DNA of 64,000 nt from Bog-752 sp963799395 (GTDB taxonomy: Bacteria; Actinomycetota; Thermoleophilia; UBA2241): the NCBI GenBank assembly GCA_963799395.1, contig CAWCWZ010000042.1:7681-71680 (forward strand). The letters run 5' to 3'. Made by a program: the position numbers and the translations under genes. The notes beneath the pieces were generated by a model. The model worked only from the letters and a program-made list of their open reading frames with translations, was not told where the DNA came from and did no database searches. Below are positions 58,581 to 64,000 of this stretch, in pieces. Position 1 is the stretch's first letter, and every line of letters begins with the position of its first letter.

Positions 58581-59885
58581 GTGGCGGGGTTCGACCTGGA
58601 GCGCCTGGTCTACCGGGCGGTCAACGGCGGCGACGAGCGCCTCGCGCTCATGCGCGAGGCGCTCGAGGTGCGCAAGCTGCCGGCCGCCGGCCCGCGCCGC
58701 TGGTGGCGCGACCGCCTGCAGTTCCTGGGTGTGGCGACGATCAGCACCCTGCGCGCCGCGCGGCCCGACGCCCCCTGCCTCACGTCGGCCACGGTCGCCT
58801 GCTTTCCGGGCAGCGGCGACGCCGGCGCGCGCGACGTGCGGGCCTTCTTCCTGCGGCACCACTTCGGGGTAGAGACCGACTACCTGGGCCGCCAGACGTG
58901 GCGCCGACCGCGAGGGCGGCCGGCGGCCGGCTGGTGGCGGTGGTGGCTGCGCGGCGTGGGCTGGGGACTGCTCGGCCTCGCCGACTGGAGCGAGCGCCGC
59001 TACGCCTGGCTGGGCGGCGCCCTCGTCGACCTGCAGCTCTTCAAGCGCCTTGAAGGCGAGCTCGAGCAGGTCTACGTGTTCGCCCTGTACGACCGGCGCC
59101 AGTACCTGCTGCTCACGTTCCTCGCCCGGCAGACGCGCCTCGCCGTGACGGCCGTCTATCAGAACATCCCGCTGGCCCGCAACTGCCGCCACCTGCACGT
59201 TCCCGTACCCGTCGTGCTGACGTCGAAGGTCAACCTCTGCGAGGCCGACTACTACCGCAGCCAGGGGAGCTTTCTGCCGTCCGCCGTGACCTACGCAAGC
59301 CAGGAGTTCGCCCTGGACACTCACGACCTGCGCCCCGCCGACCCGCTGTACGACATCGGCTACTACTCCTCGGGCGAGTGGGCCCGCCGTGAAGGGCTCT
59401 ACCAGGTCCCCGACAGGGATCGTGTGCGCCGCGGCGAGTTTGCCGGCAATCCCTACGCCCGCGCCGCGGCCGCCCAGCTCGCGGCGCTCGCGGCCTACGC
59501 CCGCAGGGAGGGACGCACGCTGCGCATCTACCCGCACCCGCTCGAGCGCCGCCTGGCGCGCCACGGCGTCGGACCGCCCTGGGCGGCGCTGGTCGACCGC
59601 GCCGCGGTCACGATCGACGACGGCGCCCAGACGAGCTCGCGACGCACCATGTACGAGACCCGCGTCGCGGTCTCGCTGCAGTCGTCGTTCATCTGGGAAC
59701 GGCTCGACCTGGGGCTCGACGACTCGTTCCTGCACGAGTTCGCCGACCCGACGATGAACGTGTTCGAACGAGCTGCGCTGGGACGTTACGCCGACAACGT
59801 CTGCCGCAGCGACGACGAGATGATCGCCAAGGTCGACGCGGCCCTGCGCCGCGCCCGGCCGGAAGCGGGGCTCAGAGCCCCTTGA
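58581..59885 (+). CDS. Unrecognised protein at the end of the nonulosonate operon, candidate transferase
   Basis: A 434-residue protein, GTG start 5 bases after the legF stop (the nearby AAGG is close to it). No named family is recognised. There is no signal peptide or membrane helix; it is rich in Trp and Arg in residues 100-150. The C-terminal half has features seen in GT-B type sialyltransferase-like enzymes: a conserved-looking RIYPHPLERR, then VDRAAVTIDDGAQTSSRR and SLQSSFIWERLDLG, where Ser-Ser before an E/G helix could hold a CMP sugar. This is pattern reading, not homology. Position directly after CMP activation makes a nonulosonate transferase the leading hypothesis. It overlaps tyrS by 14 bases at the end, convergent. 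Confidence 0.6.
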   Translation: MAGFDLERLVYRAVNGGDERLALMREALEVRKLPAAGPRRWWRDRLQFLGVATISTLRAARPDAPCLTSATVACFPGSGDAGARDVRAFFLRHHFGVETDYLGRQTWRRPRGRPAAGWWRWWLRGVGWGLLGLADWSERRYAWLGGALVDLQLFKRLEGELEQVYVFALYDRRQYLLLTFLARQTRLAVTAVYQNIPLARNCRHLHVPVPVVLTSKVNLCEADYYRSQGSFLPSAVTYASQEFALDTHDLRPADPLYDIGYYSSGEWARREGLYQVPDRDRVRRGEFAGNPYARAAAAQLAALAAYARREGRTLRIYPHPLERRLARHGVGPPWAALVDRAAVTIDDGAQTSSRRTMYETRVAVSLQSSFIWERLDLGLDDSFLHEFADPTMNVFERAALGRYADNVCRSDDEMIAKVDAALRRARPEAGLRAP

Positions 59886-61102
59886 TCACACCCTGGGCCG
59901 CGGCCGACTTGCCGGCCTTGAGGCGTCGCCCGGCAAGGGCTTCGAGCGGCACGGCAAGCTCGGCGACGGGCTCGCCGTCGAGGCTCACGCCGCCCTGATC
60001 TATGCGCCGGCGCCACTCGGAGCGCGTGGCGCCGAACCAGCGCTCCATGACCTTGGGCAGGAACACCCGGCCGTCTTCGAGGTCGTCGGGCACGAGAGTC
60101 AAGCTCCCGCAGGTCGTCGGCGGCCTCGTGGCGGCGGAACACCCGGTCGAAGTGCTCTTCGGCCGCCGCCGCGGCGGCGGCGCCGCGCAGCCGGCTCAGG
60201 ATCTCGCGGGCCAGCCGGGCCTTGAGGTCGCGCGGATTCAAGGCCCCGCCGGCGAGCCCTTCGTCGAGCGCGGCGATCTCGGCGGCGTGATGCGCCGTCA
60301 GCAGCCGGAAGTAGGCCATGATCACCCCGTCGGGGATGCTCATGATCTTGCCGTAGACGTCGCGCGGGTCTTCGGTGACGCCGATGTAGTTGCCGAGCGA
60401 CTTGCTCATGCGTTCGACGCCGTCGGTGCCGGGCAGGATGTCGACGGTCATGATGGCCTGCGGCTCCTGACCGAAGTACTGCTGCAGGTCGCGGCCCATG
60501 AAGAGGTTGAACTTCTGCTCGGTGCCGCCCAGCTCGATGTCGGCGCGAACGGCCACCGAGTCGTAGCCCTGGGCCAGCGGGTAGAGCATCTCGAGCATCG
60601 AGATAGGCTGGTGAGCCTTGAAGCGCTTCTCGAAGTCGTCGCGCTCGAGGATGCGGGCCACGGTGGTGGTCGACGTCAGCTCGAAGAGCTGCTCCATGGT
60701 GAGCCCGCCCAGCCACTCCCCGTTGAAGCGCAGCTCGAGGCGCGCGGGATCGGGATCGAGGATGAGGAAGGCCTGCTCCTTGTAGGTGGTCGCGTTGGCG
60801 TCGATCTTCGCCGGGTCCAGGCGCAGACGCGTCTTCGATAGTCCCGAGGGGTCGCCGATGCGGGCCGTATAGTCGCCGATGATCAGCACGGCCACGTGCC
60901 CGGCGTCCTGGAACTGGCGCAGTTTGTTCAAGACCACGGTGTGACCGAGGTGAAGGTCGGGGGCGGTGGGATCGACGCCGAGCTTGACGCGCAGCGGCCG
61001 GCCCTCACGTTCGGCCATGGCGAGCTTGGCCGCGAGGGCGCCGTCGGGCAGCACCTCGACGGTGCCGACCGCGAGATCGTCGATGAGCCGCTGGTCTGCC
61101 AT
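59872..61102 (-). CDS. tyrS: Tyrosyl-tRNA synthetase, one frameshift
   Basis: About 409 residues. Start ATG at 61100-61102. Class I motifs: LHLGHTVVLNKLRQFQDAGH (HIGH-type) and GVERMSKSLGNYIG (KMSKS-type). LIIGDYTARIGDPSG and FNLFMGRDLQ are the tyrosine-site segments. The C-terminal S4 RNA-binding domain is in a second frame (FLPKVMERWFGATRSEWRRR, QGGVSLDG). One extra T near 60,110 breaks the frame; removing it gives a standard protein. Loss of the S4 domain would hurt tRNA binding and the gene is normally essential, so an assembly error is likely. Confidence 0.92.
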
Positions 61103-61206
61103 GGCGCCGCGGATGATACCACAGGGGTCGCCGACCGGGCCCCAGCCCGCCGCGCGAGCGCGAGAAGGGGCTACGGTAGCGCCCCCGAACAGCCGACACA
61201 GGCCAT

Positions 61207-63870
61207 ATGACGACATGGCGTCGCAGGGCGAGGGACCGCCACGCAGACCAGCGCATGATCGCCGCAGTGGTGGCGCTCGGCGTTGCTGTGGCCGTGGTGG
61301 GAGTCGCCGGGGTCACGGTGACGGCCGGCATGTCGGCGGTGGCCCGGGGTCTGCCGAAGCTCGACATCGCCGCCCATCAGCCGATCACGCGCAACACCTA
61401 CATCTACGACGGCGCGGCCAGGCCGCACATCCTCGCCGTGCTGCGCGGCGACGAGAGCCGGGTGATCGTTTCTTCCGGCGAGATCGCACCCGTGCTCAAG
61501 CAGGCCGTGGTGGCCATCGAGGACCGGCGCTTCTACCAGCACCAGGGCCTCGACTACCCGTCCATCGCGCGAGCGCTCCTCACCGACCTGCTCGCCGGGC
61601 ACACCGTGCAGGGCGGCTCGACCATCACCCAGCAGTTCATCAAGAACGCCTACCTGCCGCAGGACCAGCGCACCGCCGACACCATGTCGCGCAAGCTGCG
61701 CGAAGCGGTGCTCGCCTACCAGCTCGAGAAGCGCTGGTCCAAGGACCGGATCCTCACCGACTACCTGAACACGATCTACTTCGGCGAGAGTGCCTACGGC
61801 ATCGAGATGGCGGCGCGCACGTTCTTCGGCACGAGCGCCCGCCGCCTCACCCTGCCGCAGGCGGCGCTGCTAGCCGGCATCGTCCAGGACCCGAGCGCCT
61901 ACGACCCGTTCGCCCACCCGGCCGCCGCCGGAGCTCGCCGCGACGAAGTGCTGCAGGCGATGAGCGCCCAGGGGATGGTCTCGGCCGGGGACGCCGCGGC
62001 AGCGGCGCGCGCGCCGCTGCCGCGGCGTCCCCACGGCCTGCCCAGGAGTCACCTCGCTCCCTACTTCGTCGAGTACGTCATCCAGCAGCTCGTCCACCAG
62101 TTCGGCGCCGCGACCGCCTTTGGCGGCGGTCTGCGCGTCTACACGACGCTCGATCCCCGCGTGCAGCGCGACGCCAACCGGGCCGCGACGGAGGTACTGG
62201 GACGGCCCGGCGACCCGGCGGTCGCCATCGTCGCCATCGATCCCCGCTCAGACGAGGTCAAGGCGCTCGTCGGCGGTCAGGACTTTCACCGGCAGCAGTT
62301 CGACGTGGCCGTCGACGGCCTGCGCCAGCCCGGCTCGGCTTTCAAGCCCTTCGCCCTGGCCGCCGCCATCCGTCAGGGGATGTCGCCGTCGAGCATCTTT
62401 ATCTCCGAGCCTAAGGCGATCCCCCTGGCCGGAGGCGAGGTCTGGCGCGTGAGCACCTTCTCGAACACCTACGCCGGCAGGATCTCGCTGGCCGACGCCA
62501 CGGTCGAGTCCGACAACACCGTGTACGCCGACCTGTCGATGATGGTCGGCCCCGACAACATCGCCGCCACGGCCAGCGAGATGGGGATCACGAGCACGAT
62601 CGGCGACAACCCGTCGATCGCGCTCGGCGGCCTCACGACCGGCGTGAGCCCGCTCGAGATGGCCAACGCCTACGCCACCCTCGCCGACGGCGGCGAGCGG
62701 ATGAACGGCACGATGCTGGCCGACGACGGCCAACCGGCGCCGATCTCGATCACCCGGGTCACCGACGACCAGGGCCACGTCCTTCTGAACAACACGGTCG
62801 TGCGGACGCGGGTGCTGCAACCCTGGCAGGCGGGCCTCGAGACCTCGATCCTGCAGCAGGTGATCGAGCGCGGCACCGGCCAGGCGGCGGCCATCGGGCG
62901 GCCGGCGGCCGGCAAGACGGGCACGACGACCAACTTCGCCGACGCCTGGTTTTGCGGCTACACGCCGGCTCTGTCGGCGGCCGTCTGGGTGGGCTATCCG
63001 GGATCGCAGCGAGAGATGATCGTGCGCGGCATCAAGGTGGCGGGCGGCACCTTCCCGGCCATGATCTGGAGCCGCTTCGCGGCGGCCGCCCTGGCCGACG
63101 TGCCCGCCCAGGCGTTCCCGCCGTTCACGACGCCGCCGGTCACCAAGAGGATCGTCTGCGCGCGCACCGGCGACCTCGCCACCAGATGGTGTCCCGAACG
63201 CCTCAAGTGCTTCTACTTCGAGGGGCAGGCGCCCACCCAGTACTGCACCTACCACGGGCCGCTCCAGGTGAGCGCGCCCGATCTCACCGGCCTGCGCCTG
63301 ACCACCGCCCAGGCGCGCCTCGCCGCCGAGCAGCTCGGCTGGCAGATCGTCCAGGTGCCCAGCGAGCCCGGCGAGAAGGGGTTCGTGCTCGACCAGTCGC
63401 CGGCGGGAGGCCAGACCGTCCTTCAGGGGAGCTCGGTCACGCTGAGCGTCGGCAGCGGTCCCCTGCACGTCGTGCCCGACGTCACGGGGCAGTTCCGCGC
63501 CGCCGCCCTGCAGACGCTGCGCGCGGCTGGCTTCGCGGCGACGGTCACCTACGACGGCGAGACCGCCGCCGGCGGCGCGCCCGGCACGGTAGTGCGGCAG
63601 GAGCCGGCCGCCGGAGCGTCGGGCCAGGGGACCGTGACGATCGTCGTGCACGGCCGCGACGTGGCCGTCATCGTGCCCGCCGTGACGGGGCTGGCGCTGA
63701 GCGACGCCCAGGCCGCGCTGGCCGCCGCCGGCCTGGGAAGCGACGTCCCGGCGGGCGTCGCCGGCGGTCCGGTCGTCGCCCAGACACCGACCGCGGGCGC
63801 GAGTCTCGAGATCGGCTCACTGGTGCACCTGGAGCTCGGCCCCCGGCCTTCGCCGAGCGGCTCGCCGTAG
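61207..63870 (+). CDS. Class A penicillin-binding protein with PASTA repeats (transglycosylase/transpeptidase)
   Basis: An 887-residue cell-wall synthase. After one N-terminal helix (residues about 18-40), the GT51 glycosyltransferase domain has AIEDRRFYQHQGLD and QGGSTITQQFIKNAYL. The transpeptidase has the SxxK serine in GSAFKPFALA, SDN in ESDNTVYADL and the KTG box in AAGKTGTTTNFADAW. Three PASTA repeats (about 690-880) follow; these bind peptidoglycan fragments in Gram-positives. A cysteine-bearing segment (VCARTG, RWCPERLKCFYF, YCTYHG) links transpeptidase and PASTA parts. It is divergent from tyrS. It polymerises and cross-links peptidoglycan outside the membrane. Confidence 0.94.
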   Translation: MTTWRRRARDRHADQRMIAAVVALGVAVAVVGVAGVTVTAGMSAVARGLPKLDIAAHQPITRNTYIYDGAARPHILAVLRGDESRVIVSSGEIAPVLKQAVVAIEDRRFYQHQGLDYPSIARALLTDLLAGHTVQGGSTITQQFIKNAYLPQDQRTADTMSRKLREAVLAYQLEKRWSKDRILTDYLNTIYFGESAYGIEMAARTFFGTSARRLTLPQAALLAGIVQDPSAYDPFAHPAAAGARRDEVLQAMSAQGMVSAGDAAAAARAPLPRRPHGLPRSHLAPYFVEYVIQQLVHQFGAATAFGGGLRVYTTLDPRVQRDANRAATEVLGRPGDPAVAIVAIDPRSDEVKALVGGQDFHRQQFDVAVDGLRQPGSAFKPFALAAAIRQGMSPSSIFISEPKAIPLAGGEVWRVSTFSNTYAGRISLADATVESDNTVYADLSMMVGPDNIAATASEMGITSTIGDNPSIALGGLTTGVSPLEMANAYATLADGGERMNGTMLADDGQPAPISITRVTDDQGHVLLNNTVVRTRVLQPWQAGLETSILQQVIERGTGQAAAIGRPAAGKTGTTTNFADAWFCGYTPALSAAVWVGYPGSQREMIVRGIKVAGGTFPAMIWSRFAAAALADVPAQAFPPFTTPPVTKRIVCARTGDLATRWCPERLKCFYFEGQAPTQYCTYHGPLQVSAPDLTGLRLTTAQARLAAEQLGWQIVQVPSEPGEKGFVLDQSPAGGQTVLQGSSVTLSVGSGPLHVVPDVTGQFRAAALQTLRAAGFAATVTYDGETAAGGAPGTVVRQEPAAGASGQGTVTIVVHGRDVAVIVPAVTGLALSDAQAALAAAGLGSDVPAGVAGGPVVAQTPTAGASLEIGSLVHLELGPRPSPSGSP

Positions 63871-63893
63871 CGCACCCGGCGCCGGCGCCCCGG

Positions 63894-64000
63894 TCAGGCG
63901 ACCCCGCGGTAGAGATGGCCCGTCGTGAACCGCTCGCGGTCATCGAAGACCGCGAGCGCGTCGAGGCCGCCGCCGGCAAAGGCGCGCCGCTCGTCGTCGT
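63894..64000 (-). CDS. C-terminal end of an unidentified protein, cut by window edge
   Basis: The minus-strand frame gives 34 residues (RRAFAGGGLDALAVFDDRER, then HLYRGVA) before the stop at 63894-63896. It is open to the edge and has codon use like its neighbours. The segment is too short to assign a family. It converges on the penicillin-binding protein gene with 23 bases between them. Confidence 0.5.
   Translation of the reverse strand, partial: DDERRAFAGGGLDALAVFDDRERFTTGHLYRGVA

Noticed and set aside
61103..61206. T-box or other riboswitch before tyrS
   Set aside because: The tyrS leader is only about 100 bases and shared with the divergent gene; no T-box sequence or specifier loop could be found.

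Overview
The window is a high-GC (roughly 70 %) bacterial chromosome segment. A 16S-23S-5S operon, a tmRNA, a PASTA-domain class A penicillin-binding protein, a DUF4349 protein and GAF/SpoIIE and GAF/GGDEF sensors all fit a monoderm, probably a deep-branching actinobacterium (Actinomycetota outside the classical Actinomycetia). The exact class is an inference; a 16S search would settle it.

Layout. 1-1,720 is a lower-GC island: the tail of an IS630-type transposase, then an exported aromatic-rich protein and a lipoprotein on the minus strand. 1,986-16,956 holds membrane, regulatory and sensory genes: a CBS-linked site-2 protease, a GAF/SpoIIE phosphatase, an AlkD-like protein, a zinc-ribbon membrane protein, a family 5 solute-binding protein, a TolB-like propeller, two GAF-GGDEF diguanylate cyclases and a DDAH-like hydrolase. 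17,084-22,782 is a drug-export operon (ABC permease, double ATPase, DHA2 exporter, TetR regulator) behind a consensus promoter that overlaps a palindrome. 22,823-28,045 has a radical SAM protein, a membrane protein and a MacB-type ATPase/FtsX pair. 28,207-31,663 has a long GAPDH homologue, an orphan 2-oxoacid oxidoreductase gamma subunit joined to the last ~66 codons of a BKACE enzyme, tmRNA, and a 10-cysteine small protein. 31,892-43,909 has an HDAC-type deacetylase beside a GNAT acetyltransferase, divergent from a PutA-type proline catabolic enzyme, then a zinc-ribbon protein, rhomboid, DUF4349, a quinone oxidoreductase, a LON-domain protein/IscX pair, a spermidine-synthase fold protein and a non-Pyl MttB-family methyltransferase. 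44,115-49,856 is the rRNA operon on the minus strand with its promoters, processing stems and terminator. 50,051-59,885 is a surface-glycan locus: a flippase plus a tightly overlapping legionaminic-acid-type (nonulosonic acid) operon B-C-E-H-I-G-F, followed by an unrecognised protein that is a candidate transferase. The window ends with tyrS, a PASTA penicillin-binding protein and an edge fragment.

How genes work together. The nonulosonate operon takes a nucleotide-activated amino sugar to a CMP-nonulosonate; the flippase and the terminal unknown gene are the likely assembly steps. The exporter operon looks autoregulated by its own last gene.

Caveat. At least twelve genes, including essential tyrS, are each interrupted by what reads as a small indel, usually one base in or next to a short homopolymer. 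In each case the two frames join into a normal-length family member. This pattern suggests consensus errors in the assembly more than biological decay, so several CDS entries are given as joined frames.
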